The notes under the pieces were generated by a model. The model searched no databases. It worked only from the letters and a program-made list of their open reading frames with translations, and had not been told where the DNA came from. A program made the translations under genes and the position numbers. Below, piece after piece: positions 35,926 to 43,408 of a stretch of DNA of 64,000 nt. Each line of letters opens with the position of its first letter. The stretch's first letter is position 1. This stretch comes from Sporosarcina trichiuri. GTDB taxonomy: Bacteria; Bacillota; Bacilli; Bacillales_A; Planococcaceae. Where the stretch lies: assembly GCF_030406775.1 (NCBI RefSeq), contig NZ_CP129119.1, positions 2,142,001 through 2,206,000 on the forward strand, given 5' to 3'.

Positions 35926-36807
35926 ATGTCTGAGAACAAATATGAAAAGATCGATGAACAGGTGAAACCCCAGACGCAGGAACAGCAGCCCGGTGTCGAA
36001 GAAGAGATGTCACCCCAGCCGATCTACGACGATGAAAACTACAAAGGTTCCGGAAAGCTGAAAGGGAAAAAAGCGCTGATCAGCGGCGGTGACAGCGGAA
36101 TCGGACGTGCCGTGGCCGTTGCGTTCGCGAAAGAAGGGGCGGATGTCGCCATCGCCTATCTGAGCGAGGACGAAGACGTCGATGCCGACAAGACGGTCAA
36201 ACTGATCGAGCAGTATGGCGGGAAAGCATGGAAGAGGCGCATCGATATCAGTGACGAGGAAAACTGCGAGACGCTTATCGAGGATGTCGTCAAAGAGTTC
36301 GGCGGTCTTGATGTGCTGGTCAACAATGCAGGAAAACAGTTCCCGCAGAAATCGCTGCTCGATATTTCAGGCGACCAGCTCCGGGAAACGTTCGACACGA
36401 ACTTCTTCGGACTGTTCTTCTTGACGCGCGCCGCACTCCCTCACTTGAAAGAAGGCGCATCGATCGTGAATACGTCATCCGTGACCGCCTATAACGGATC
36501 CCCGGGACTGCTCGATTATTCGGCGACCAAAGGGGCGATCACGACATTCACACGCTCCCTCGCGCTCAACCTCGCGGAGAAGAAGATCCGCGTGAATGCA
36601 GTGGCACCGGGCCCGATCTGGACACCGCTCATCCCGTCGACATTCGACGCAAAGACAGTGGAGGCCCACGGCAGCGACACGCCGATGAAACGGCGTGGTG
36701 AACCGGCCGAAAACGCACCGGCCTACGTGTTCCTCGCCTCCGATGATGCCAGCTACATGACCGGCCAGACGATCCACGTCGACGGCGGCGACTACGTCGG
36801 CTCATAA
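35926..36807 (+). CDS. General stress-type SDR oxidoreductase (YdaD/YhxC-like)
   Basis: Classical short-chain dehydrogenase of 293 residues with an N-terminal extension of about 50 residues rich in Gln and Glu (VKPQTQEQQPGVEEEM), typical of the general stress protein 39 group. The cofactor motif is ISGGDSGIGRAVAVAF, then NNAG (VLVNNAGKQ), Ser in IVNTSSVTAYNG and YSATKGA as the YxxxK catalytic pair. The ATG follows AAGGAGG. A sigma-B-like promoter precedes it. The substrate is unknown; the group is linked to stress survival. A strong terminator follows. Confidence 0.9.
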   Translation: MSENKYEKIDEQVKPQTQEQQPGVEEEMSPQPIYDDENYKGSGKLKGKKALISGGDSGIGRAVAVAFAKEGADVAIAYLSEDEDVDADKTVKLIEQYGGKAWKRRIDISDEENCETLIEDVVKEFGGLDVLVNNAGKQFPQKSLLDISGDQLRETFDTNFFGLFFLTRAALPHLKEGASIVNTSSVTAYNGSPGLLDYSATKGAITTFTRSLALNLAEKKIRVNAVAPGPIWTPLIPSTFDAKTVEAHGSDTPMKRRGEPAENAPAYVFLASDDASYMTGQTIHVDGGDYVGS

Positions 36808-36820
36808 TCACGGCCCACAC

Positions 36821-36852
36821 GCCCTGCGGAATTGTTCCGCAGGGCATTTTTT
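36821..36852 (+). terminator. Terminator of the SDR gene
   Basis: Hairpin GCCCTGCGGAA/TTCCGCAGGGC followed by TTTTTT. Confidence 0.9.
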
Positions 36853-37095
36853 CGTCGTGCGCGTATTCGCTTCCTGCCCGCGCGTATCTCCCCTCTTGCC
36901 GCGCGTATTTTTCGCCGCGCGCGTATTTGCTTCCCGTCCGCGCGTATCTCCTCTCCTGCCGCGCGTATTTTCCGTCGCACGCGTATTTCGCCTCTGGCCG
37001 CGCGTATCTGGTGCCTGCCCGCGCATATCTCCCCTTCCGTCGCGCTTTTTTTTTCGCCGCGCGCGTATCCGCTGCTTCGCCGCGCATGTGCGAGC
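36853..37095 (+). repeat. Family C array of GCGCGTATT units
   Basis: About twelve units that begin GCGCGTATC or GCGCGTATT and repeat every 18-21 bp, most of them 19-21, with a pyrimidine-rich variable half (for example CTCCCCTCTTGCC). It directly abuts a family B array at 37136. Both lie between convergent genes. The open frames through it give Arg-rich low-complexity peptides without ribosome sites. Confidence 0.85.
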
Positions 37096-37135
37096 GAAGT
37101 CCCACACAAAACGAACGGAGTGAGCACCAATCATC

Positions 37136-37266
37136 CTTTGAATTGTGCCCAGATGCCGATAAATTCGGCGAAACGTCCGATACTTCACAGGTTCTGTCCG
37201 ATATCACCCGTGAAATGGCGGATATCCTCCGCAAACTGTCCGATACACCGCACGTTCTGTCCAATA
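37136..37266 (-). repeat. Family B intergenic array, with conserved flank
   Basis: Minus-strand units TATCGGACA with a period of about 21 bp, and on the plus strand the constant end AATTGTGCCCAGATGCCGATAA followed by ATTCGGCGAA. The flank ACGGAGTGAGCACCAATCAT just before 37136 also occurs, with changes, beside the copy near 23560, so the mobile or conserved unit is larger than the array. Confidence 0.85.
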
Positions 37267-37306
37267 GTGCTTGCCAGCGTATGCTATCTCTTAAACCTTA
37301 AAGGAA

Positions 37307-37500
37307 TGTGGATAATGAAGGGCTTTAAAGCGATCAAGATCTACTTGTTATGTGGATAACTAAAGTTACACCCGATTTCGGTGGATACCTTTTCCCCATT
37401 CCGGTGATAACTTCTGCAAAACTTCTGAATAACTCGTATGCTATCCACAAAAATACCGGCAGACGCAATGTGCGCTGCCGGTATTTCATATTTATCCACA
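37307..37500. promoter_or_regulatory. Cluster of DnaA boxes
   Basis: TGTGGATAA at 37307-37315 and 37351-37359 and TTATCCACA at 37492-37500 are perfect DnaA boxes; CTATCCACA at 37441-37449 differs at one base. Spacings are about 44, 90 and 51 bp. The cluster lies in the 3' region of yhgE, far from any dnaA or dnaN gene here. Bacilli use such clusters to titrate DnaA or for DnaA-controlled transcription. Confidence 0.65.
37452..37488 (-). terminator. Terminator of yhgE
   Basis: Hairpin ATACCGGCAG/CTGCCGGTAT with AAATA/TATTT flanks, between two DnaA boxes and just past the yhgE stop. Confidence 0.75.
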
Positions 37501-39705
37501 TCAGGCTTCCGCAATTTCCTGTTTCGAATACCGTTTGCTGAACAGCAGGGCGAAATAGCCGGCTGTCAGTGCGAGACATACGGCCATGAAGCCGAGGAGC
37601 ACGCCGTTCGAGGCCCACAGATGAGCCATATCCCCAGTTGAGATCGATGCTTTGAACGCCTGCACCGAATACGTCATCGGCAGGAATTTATTGAACACCT
37701 GCAACGGCTCCGGAATCAGCTCCAGCGGGAATGTCCCGGCACTTGTCACGAGCTGCATGATGAGCACGAGGATCGCGAGGAACCGTCCGGCATCACTGAA
37801 TACCGAAACGAACAGCTGCACCAGTGCGATGAACGTGTAGCTCGTAATGACTGCGGTCAGAACGAACATCGGCGTATCGACCGTTTCCATGCCGAGCCCG
37901 TATTTGATGATCCCTACGGCAATCAATGCCTGGATGAGACCGACCGTCGCGAGCACCGTCACTTTACTCGTGAACCAGCGGAACGGGCCGGTCGGCGGGA
38001 TTGCCGGTTCGACGAGCGGGAAAACGATTGACAGCAGGAGGGCGCCGACGAACAGGCCGAGTGACAGGAAGTACGGCGCAAAGCCGGTTCCGTAGTTCGG
38101 CACTTCATTGACCGCATCTTTTTCGACATCAACCGGCGCGGCCGCCATTTCGTATGTCTTGTCTGTCGGCTTGACTTCAGAGGCCGTCTCGTTCGCTTCT
38201 GTAAGCTTTTCCTGCAGTGTGCCGGTTCCTTCGTTCAGTTCCTTGGCACCATCGGCAAGTGCTGCCGATCCATCCGCAAGATCACGTGATTTGGACGCAA
38301 GGGTTCCCGTGCCGTCCGTCAGTGTCTTCGTCCCTTCGGTCAGCGCCGTCAGACCGTTGACGAGCTGACCGGATCCTTCCTTGGCGGAAGCCGCGCCATC
38401 CGCAAGTCTGCCTGCCCCGGCGCTCAATGCATTGTTGCCGTCTGCAAGCGATGAAGCCCCCGCAAGAAGCTGGCCGGATTTACTGTTCAGTTCGTTCACA
38501 CCTGCCAGTGCCTGCGCGTGCGCCCCTGCGAGCTGCCCGGCTGCTCCGTTCAGTTCCCTGGCGCCGGACCGCAGCGCGGCTGTCCCCGAAGATAATTCCC
38601 CAAGTCCGCCTGCCACTTGCGCGCTGCCCGCCTGGAGCTGGCCGAGCGCACCGTTCAGCGCGGCCTGCTGCTCTTCAGGAAGCTGCGCGAGAATCGGTGC
38701 GAGCTGATCGGACAGCTGGGAGATGCCGGCGTTCACCTGCTGGGCACCCCCTGTCAGCTGACCGGCTGCTGCGTTCAGCGACCCGGATTTCTCCGCAAGG
38801 TTCGCGACGCCTGCCCCGAACTCCTTCTCTTTTGCACCGATCTGCTGATAGCTGCCGGCAAGTTTTTCGACACCCTGCGTATACTGGGCGATTCCGCTCT
38901 TCAGATCATTCGCGCCTGCGGCTGCTTTCTGTGAACCGCTCTGCAGTTCACCGACACCAGAAACGAGGGTTCCGAGTCCGGCATTCAGTGAAGAAGCACC
39001 GTTTGCAGCTTCCGCGACGCCTTTCTTCAGCCGGTCGGAACCGTCCGCCAAGGTTACCGTGCTCGATGCGAGCTGTTCCAGGTACCCTTTCAGATCATCC
39101 GTCCCGGACACGAGCTTGCCGGACCCATCATGCAGTTTGCCGGCACCGTCCGCCGCTTCGCCGAATCCGTCGCCCATCTCCTTGATGGAGTCGAACAGCT
39201 GCTCCGCATACGTGGATGACACTTTCTCGTTCACTTCCGCTTTGATACGGTCCATGGCGGTCTCACCGATCTGGGCGGATAAGAAGTTGAACCCTTCGTT
39301 CGGTTTGTAGATGAGTGCCAATTTCTCCGGTGTGTCATCCAGGAGCGTTGTTGCGTGCTCCGAGAAGTTATCCGGGATTTCGATCGTCATATAGTAGTCC
39401 TGGTCGTTCAATCCTTTACGGGCTTCCGCTTCCGAAATTCCTTTGAAATCGAACTGTTTGCTGTCCGTCAGCTTGTCGACGAGATCATCACCGAGTGCGA
39501 GATGCGTCCCCTCGAAGTCCGCGCCCTCATCCATGTTGACGACTGCAACCGGCAGTGCGTCCATATTCGCATAGGGGTCCCAGAACGCCCATAAAAACAT
39601 CCCTGCATAGAGCACCGGGATGAACAGGATTGCGATCATCGGGACGAGCATCTTGCGGGTGCGGAGAAGCTGTTTCCACTCGGCCCCTGTCATTGTCTTT
39701 TTCAT
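37501..39705 (-). CDS. yhgE: YhgE/Pip family membrane protein with long heptad repeat region
   Basis: Protein of 734 residues. One N-terminal helix (about residues 20-38) leads into a large extracellular part, and the C-terminal 220 residues hold five helices (for example FLAILVLIMQLVTSAGTFPLEL), as in ABC-2-type permeases and phage infection protein Pip. The middle (about residues 190-490) consists of degenerate repeats of the type L-x-x-G-x-x-x-L with SG, AA and LNGA motifs, predicted as long helical coils. Function is uncertain; Pip is a phage receptor in lactococci and YhgE is linked to envelope or type VII-related processes. It is downstream of a TetR gene, as in B. subtilis yhgD-yhgE, with operator-like sequences before both. 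Confidence 0.88.
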   Translation of the reverse strand: MKKTMTGAEWKQLLRTRKMLVPMIAILFIPVLYAGMFLWAFWDPYANMDALPVAVVNMDEGADFEGTHLALGDDLVDKLTDSKQFDFKGISEAEARKGLNDQDYYMTIEIPDNFSEHATTLLDDTPEKLALIYKPNEGFNFLSAQIGETAMDRIKAEVNEKVSSTYAEQLFDSIKEMGDGFGEAADGAGKLHDGSGKLVSGTDDLKGYLEQLASSTVTLADGSDRLKKGVAEAANGASSLNAGLGTLVSGVGELQSGSQKAAAGANDLKSGIAQYTQGVEKLAGSYQQIGAKEKEFGAGVANLAEKSGSLNAAAGQLTGGAQQVNAGISQLSDQLAPILAQLPEEQQAALNGALGQLQAGSAQVAGGLGELSSGTAALRSGARELNGAAGQLAGAHAQALAGVNELNSKSGQLLAGASSLADGNNALSAGAGRLADGAASAKEGSGQLVNGLTALTEGTKTLTDGTGTLASKSRDLADGSAALADGAKELNEGTGTLQEKLTEANETASEVKPTDKTYEMAAAPVDVEKDAVNEVPNYGTGFAPYFLSLGLFVGALLLSIVFPLVEPAIPPTGPFRWFTSKVTVLATVGLIQALIAVGIIKYGLGMETVDTPMFVLTAVITSYTFIALVQLFVSVFSDAGRFLAILVLIMQLVTSAGTFPLELIPEPLQVFNKFLPMTYSVQAFKASISTGDMAHLWASNGVLLGFMAVCLALTAGYFALLFSKRYSKQEIAEA

Positions 39706-39727
39706 AACCGTTTCCTCCTTGACTGTA

Positions 39728-39750
39728 TGACCATTTTAGGATTCCGGTCA
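39728..39750. promoter_or_regulatory. Operator-like repeat upstream of yhgE
   Basis: TGACC...GGTCA inverted repeat with TTCCGGTCA, sharing the half-site of the repeat at 40380-40401. It lies 23 bp before the yhgE start, at the end of the TetR gene's downstream gap. Confidence 0.45.
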
Positions 39751-39772
39751 TTCAATGATGAAAAAAGAAGTC

Positions 39773-40342
39773 TCAGCGTATGAGACTTTTAAAAATGGTG
39801 CTGCTCAGCAGATCGGTGATTTCCGACTCGGCCAATTCACGATCATGGGTCCTTTCCCAATCAACGACGAGCGCCATGTACGATTTGAACAGCAAATACG
39901 CAACCAGTTCCGTATTGCATGGCTTGACTTCGCCGCGTACAATGCCCTTCTCGATCTTTTCGGCAATGAACTGGATGATCTGTGTTTCGATATCGGCGAG
40001 CACTTCCTGTACAGCAGGCGTCCGGATCTCTTTCCCTTCGTCGATCAGCTTGGCATACAGCCGGTGTGTCGTCCGGAATTTCAGGATGGACATGAGACGG
40101 GCGTGCGCATTCTCTTCGAATGAAGCGTCCGGGACCGCTGCCGCTTCCGCTTCGCACCGCATTTCATCGATCATGCCGACAACAATGGCATTGAACAGTT
40201 CTTCCTTATTGGCGAAGAACGTATAGATCGTCCCTTTGCCGACATTTGCGATTTTCGCGACCTGATCCATCGTTGTCGCTTTGTAGCCGAACAGCGAAAA
40301 GGACTTCGCAGCGGCTTCCAATATCTCCGCTCTGCGATCCAT
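39773..40342 (-). CDS. TetR/AcrR family regulator of yhgE (YhgD-like)
   Basis: Repressor of 189 residues. The N-terminal helix-turn-helix spans about residues 8-55 (ILEAAAKSFSLFGYKATTMD, then IANVGKGTIYTFFANKEELF), with a helical ligand-binding domain after it. The start follows AGAGGTG. Its stop lies 67 bp before the yhgE start on the same strand. Near-palindromic sequences with the same half-site lie before this gene (40380-40401) and before yhgE (39728-39750), so autoregulation and control of yhgE are likely. The gene order equals B. subtilis yhgD-yhgE. Confidence 0.88.
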   Translation of the reverse strand: MDRRAEILEAAAKSFSLFGYKATTMDQVAKIANVGKGTIYTFFANKEELFNAIVVGMIDEMRCEAEAAAVPDASFEENAHARLMSILKFRTTHRLYAKLIDEGKEIRTPAVQEVLADIETQIIQFIAEKIEKGIVRGEVKPCNTELVAYLLFKSYMALVVDWERTHDRELAESEITDLLSSTIFKSLIR

Positions 40343-40379
40343 AGGTACACCTCTTTCATCAAAAATGACTATATTTCAG

Positions 40380-40401
40380 TTCCGGTCAATTGGTCAGAAC
40401 C
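40380..40401. promoter_or_regulatory. Operator-like palindrome upstream of the TetR gene
   Basis: 22-bp imperfect palindrome with arms GTTCCGGTCAA and TTGGTCAGAAC, 38 bp before the start. The GGTCA half-site is shared with the repeat in front of yhgE. Confidence 0.5.
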
Positions 40402-40447
40402 TATCATACATCGCCGTTCTTCCGAATGCAAGTCCGGCACACAAATA

Positions 40448-40475
40448 AGACGGAGGGGAAACTCCCCCTCCGCCT
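40448..40475 (-). terminator. Probable terminator of the opine dehydrogenase-family gene
   Basis: Minus-strand hairpin GGAGGGG...CCCCTCC with a short TCTTATTT tail, close to the stop at 40481. Confidence 0.55.
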
Positions 40476-40480
40476 CTCAC

Positions 40481-41584
40481 TCAGGCATGCGCCGCCTGTT
40501 CTTCAGTGATGAATGACAGCAATTCCTTCGCAGAGCTGAAACCGAGCGCTTCGATAGTGCGGGCTTGCGCGAAATAATCGTCGCCGACCATCGTGCCCGC
40601 AAGCGTCATGATTGAATCCCCGACAGGTGTCGGCATGCCGAGATGCTTGCCGAGCGAGTGGAGCAGCCCGAGTCCCATGGGCACGTCTTCCGTGATATAG
40701 CGGTTATCGACCGATTTCGTGCGCAGGTCTTTCACGCTTTCCGCATAGATCTCGAACGCTTCGTCATCGGAATAGGCGTCCGGATCGGTGAACGTGCGCA
40801 CTTTGAACTCCTCGATGTAAGAGCGCGGCTTCGCACCGATGCGCGTGAGCATGTCCATTTTCTCCTGGTCGAGCTCATGGGCCACCTTCCATGTGGATGG
40901 TGTGAACCCTTCCGTGTACATGGAGAACTGCCCATCCGAGTTTTCAATGTAGGCGGCGTTCAGCGCGATGCCGACCGTATGCATGATCAGGTTAGGGTTA
41001 TGCAGCGCCACTTCCGCGATATTATCACGCGGGATGCAGTGGCCGAGAACGGGCGCAAGCGTCTTGCATGCTTCTTCCACACGTCCTGCCGGCACAGTCG
41101 CAATCGGATGACCATAGTTCACCGAGTACAGTGTCACTTCCCCGGGCGCCGTGATGCGGCAGCTGTACGGCAGCGTCTCCCCCTCTGCGAACAGCGGTGC
41201 GTCCCCGCTGCGGCCGAGCCGTTCCAGCTCATTGAGGAAGTAGACACTGCCGAGATAGCCTGGGCAGATATAGACGGTCTGGTGTTTCTGGAGATGCGGA
41301 GCAAGGGCGCTCGCGAGGGATTTGTGGTAGTTCGATACATAATAGATGAGGAGTATATCTGCTTGCGGGATGACCTCTGCAGGGTTGCGGGTCACGGCTA
41401 GGAGTGGAACCGTCTGTGTTCCGTGTTCGTCGTGGAGCGTGATCTGTTTCGTCTGTTCGAGTTTCTGGAAATGTTCATCCGGCCGGCCGCTCAATTTGAG
41501 CATGCTTACCTCGTGGCCATCGCGCGCGAGACAGGCTGCCGCCATGGAACCTCCATGTCCTGAACCGATAATTGTAATTTTCAT
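40481..41584 (-). CDS. Octopine/opine dehydrogenase family protein
   Basis: NAD(P)-dependent enzyme of 367 residues. The N-terminal Rossmann motif is IIGSGHGGSMAAACLARDGHEV (starting residue 4), and the C-terminal helical octopine dehydrogenase domain begins near residue 175 with NPNLIMHTVGIALNAAYIE. Members join an amino acid and a keto acid by reductive condensation, or act on related substrates; the true substrate here is unknown. ATG at 41584 with GGGGGAA is preferred. A 13-of-14 match to the CcpA cre consensus (41604-41617) sits just upstream, so carbon catabolite repression is likely. It is monocistronic, between yhgD and the serpin gene. Confidence 0.8.
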   Translation of the reverse strand: MKITIIGSGHGGSMAAACLARDGHEVSMLKLSGRPDEHFQKLEQTKQITLHDEHGTQTVPLLAVTRNPAEVIPQADILLIYYVSNYHKSLASALAPHLQKHQTVYICPGYLGSVYFLNELERLGRSGDAPLFAEGETLPYSCRITAPGEVTLYSVNYGHPIATVPAGRVEEACKTLAPVLGHCIPRDNIAEVALHNPNLIMHTVGIALNAAYIENSDGQFSMYTEGFTPSTWKVAHELDQEKMDMLTRIGAKPRSYIEEFKVRTFTDPDAYSDDEAFEIYAESVKDLRTKSVDNRYITEDVPMGLGLLHSLGKHLGMPTPVGDSIMTLAGTMVGDDYFAQARTIEALGFSSAKELLSFITEEQAAHA

Positions 41585-41603
41585 CTCAAGTTCCCCCTTC
41601 TTG

Positions 41604-41617
41604 TGAAAGCGTTCACA
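41604..41617. promoter_or_regulatory. Candidate CcpA (cre) site of the opine dehydrogenase-family gene
   Basis: TGAAAGCGTTCACA matches TGNAARCGNWWNCA at 13 of 14 positions and forms a near palindrome (GTGAA-AGCG-TTCAC). It is 20 bp before the start codon, a position that would block transcription. Confidence 0.6.
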
Positions 41618-41749
41618 TGACATATTAAATTTTTTGCAGGCAAAAGCCTGCAACAGTTAAATACCCTATATTCCCGGCTGTAAACCTATTTTGTGAGAGT
41701 ACTTGAAACAACCAGGAAACGGTCCGATTGCCGCTTCCCGGCTGCCTAT

Positions 41750-43021
41750 TCATTTTTCCTGCACAGGATTTCCGATCTTGCCGGCGAAGAGGACAAGCCC
41801 CGAATCCCGGTCGCGGATTTCGATGAGGAACGGCCGATCCGCCTTCAGTGTGAACGGTTCAGCGAGCGGCGCCGATGTTACGTCAACGGACGTGGACGTC
41901 ACCGCGGCCGCCTCCGTGCCGGCTTCATCCACCGACAGATAGGTCTTCTGCAGGACACTGCTGACATACAGCTTATCCTTCTCCTCTTCCACAAGACGGC
42001 CGAGTTCGGCATCCGATCCGAACGCCCGCTGCATGCCGATTGTCGACAGGACTTCGTTCAGTTCAACTTCGTACGACAGGCTGAACTTCGGCAGCAGGAC
42101 AGTGCCGGGCCGTGTCTTTGCATCCTGCCAGCCGTTCCGCTGTTCAGCTGTCAGGAATGCCGGAAAGTCTTCGGCTGCCGTCCCTTCTTTTGGCACGTAG
42201 ACGTCCATCCGCATGCGGCCGTCTTCCCCGTAGGGCAGGGAGACGGCCTGGAACTGATCGGTCTCCCGGTATGGAAGTTCCTCCTGCAGGTTCATGATCG
42301 GCACGTCCGCCCGGCTGCCGTCCGAAAGACGGAAGGCCCCCTCTTCGGTGGCACTTTCCAGGAATGGGTACTTCCAGGGTGCTTTGAAATAGACGGCATT
42401 CAGCAGATACAGCACTAGATCCCCGCTGAGCGGCGCCTGTACGATCTCCTCGATCTTGCCGTTCGTCTGCCGTTTCACCCAGTCGTTCATGCGGTCTGCA
42501 GAAGCATCATCGCCCGCATCGATCTCCTCTGACGCCGCAAGATAATAGGAGCTCAGCACGTCCTTGAACGGCTGCTGGAGCGTGAACCCGTCATTGACCC
42601 AGACGGAATTGGCCATCGTCAGAGTGAAACTGTCATTATTCTGCAGCCGGTCGAGCAGCGAGGCGTTCGCCCGGTTGAGCGAGTCTTCATCCAATCCGGA
42701 TGCCTGCATGGCCGCAAGGATGCCAGCCCGCGTTTCTCCGTCCGCTCCGTTCTGCAGCATCGACAGCGCCGCCAGCAGGCTGACCGGCGAGACGAACACA
42801 TTGCCGTCGTCATCCGCTTCTGCGCGTTCCAGCAGCTGCCGGGACAGCGCCATCGATGGATCAGCCAGCTGACGGTAGTCGTCCTGTCCGAACTCCCCGC
42901 TGATCTTGTCTGTCATCTCTTCTTCCTCTTCTCCATCGGGTGCCGGCGCCTGCACCGTCCCGCACGCCGTCAGCAGGAGCGCAGCGCCAAGCAGAGCGGC
43001 CGCAATCCCTTTTTTCCGCAT
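41750..43021 (-). CDS. Lipoprotein serpin (serine protease inhibitor family)
   Basis: Protein of 423 residues. The signal peptide MRKKGIAAALLGAALLLTACG has a lipobox LTAC (Cys near residue 20), so it should be anchored outside the cell, with an acidic linker (DGEEEEEMTDK). The serpin fold follows: NVFVSPVSLLAALSMLQNGA near residue 73, ANSVWVND, and NAVYFKAPWKYPF (near residue 215). The hinge of the reactive loop reads DEAGTEAAAVTSTSVDVT near residue 370, with small residues at the hinge as needed for inhibition, and RPFLIEIRDRDSGLVLFAGKI closes the fold. The likely P1 region is Val/Thr/Ser, hinting at an elastase- or subtilisin-like target; this is inference. It is preceded by GGGGATGATGAT and is monocistronic. 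Confidence 0.9.
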   Translation of the reverse strand: MRKKGIAAALLGAALLLTACGTVQAPAPDGEEEEEMTDKISGEFGQDDYRQLADPSMALSRQLLERAEADDDGNVFVSPVSLLAALSMLQNGADGETRAGILAAMQASGLDEDSLNRANASLLDRLQNNDSFTLTMANSVWVNDGFTLQQPFKDVLSSYYLAASEEIDAGDDASADRMNDWVKRQTNGKIEEIVQAPLSGDLVLYLLNAVYFKAPWKYPFLESATEEGAFRLSDGSRADVPIMNLQEELPYRETDQFQAVSLPYGEDGRMRMDVYVPKEGTAAEDFPAFLTAEQRNGWQDAKTRPGTVLLPKFSLSYEVELNEVLSTIGMQRAFGSDAELGRLVEEEKDKLYVSSVLQKTYLSVDEAGTEAAAVTSTSVDVTSAPLAEPFTLKADRPFLIEIRDRDSGLVLFAGKIGNPVQEK

Positions 43022-43031
43022 ATCATCATCC

Positions 43032-43270
43032 CCTTTACACCATCAGACGGCTGTCCGGCGGATCCGTTACAGATCTTCCTCAAACGGCCATCCCGGCAGC
43101 ATGCGGTTCAAAAGCTTGTCCTCACGCTTGCCGAGGACGTATTCCGCCTGCAGGATCGTATGGATCTCGCGGGTGCCTTCGTAGATGACGGGTGCTTTCG
43201 AGTTGCGCAGGTAACGGGCGACGGGATAGTCGTCCGAGTAGCCGTAAGCGCCGTGGATCTGGAAGGCGTC
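43032..43270 (-). repeat. 239-bp duplicate of the 3' end of the acyl-CoA dehydrogenase gene, displaced copy
   Basis: Aligns without gaps to 45253-45491, with about 15 mismatches by hand count (near 94% identity). The match starts near the serpin gene start and stops abruptly at GGAAGGCGTC. The two copies bracket the darTG cassette. Confidence 0.92.
43067..43270 (-). pseudogene. Acyl-CoA dehydrogenase 3' fragment (remnant)
   Basis: The minus strand keeps the frame of the last 67 codons of the neighbouring acyl-CoA dehydrogenase (ending [14 protein letters not shown] and a TAA stop; the intact gene ends EEFL). It has no start or 5' part. Its frame is still clean, so it was separated recently. 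It is best read as the original gene end pushed aside when the darTG cassette arrived. Confidence 0.85.
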
Positions 43271-43311
43271 TTATCCCACAAGTTTTTTCACTCCCTCTTC
43301 CATTGGCAGTG

Positions 43312-43345
43312 AAAAAGACCGCCATTCCTGCCAGAACAGCGATCT
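43312..43345 (-). terminator. Terminator of the darTG operon
   Basis: Minus strand: AGATCGCTGTTC, loop TGGCAG, GAATGGCGGTCT, then TTTT; all 12 positions pair if G-T is allowed. It resembles the terminator at 45222-45255 of the acyl-CoA dehydrogenase gene. Confidence 0.8.
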
Positions 43346-43408
43346 CTCTATATCATTTTTAAACGAAAAGTATATTCTCTCATGGCGAATAGGCCAGCAC
43401 ACCTGGCG

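Noticed and set aside
37307..37500. Chromosomal origin of replication
   Set aside because: DnaA boxes are present, but there is no dnaA, dnaN, rpmH or gyrase gene nearby and no clear AT-rich unwinding region. A secondary DnaA cluster is more likely.
43122..43325. Small Arg/Pro-rich protein gene on the minus strand
   Set aside because: This is an out-of-frame reading of the displaced acyl-CoA dehydrogenase fragment; the same peptide pattern appears inside the intact gene in the wrong frame.
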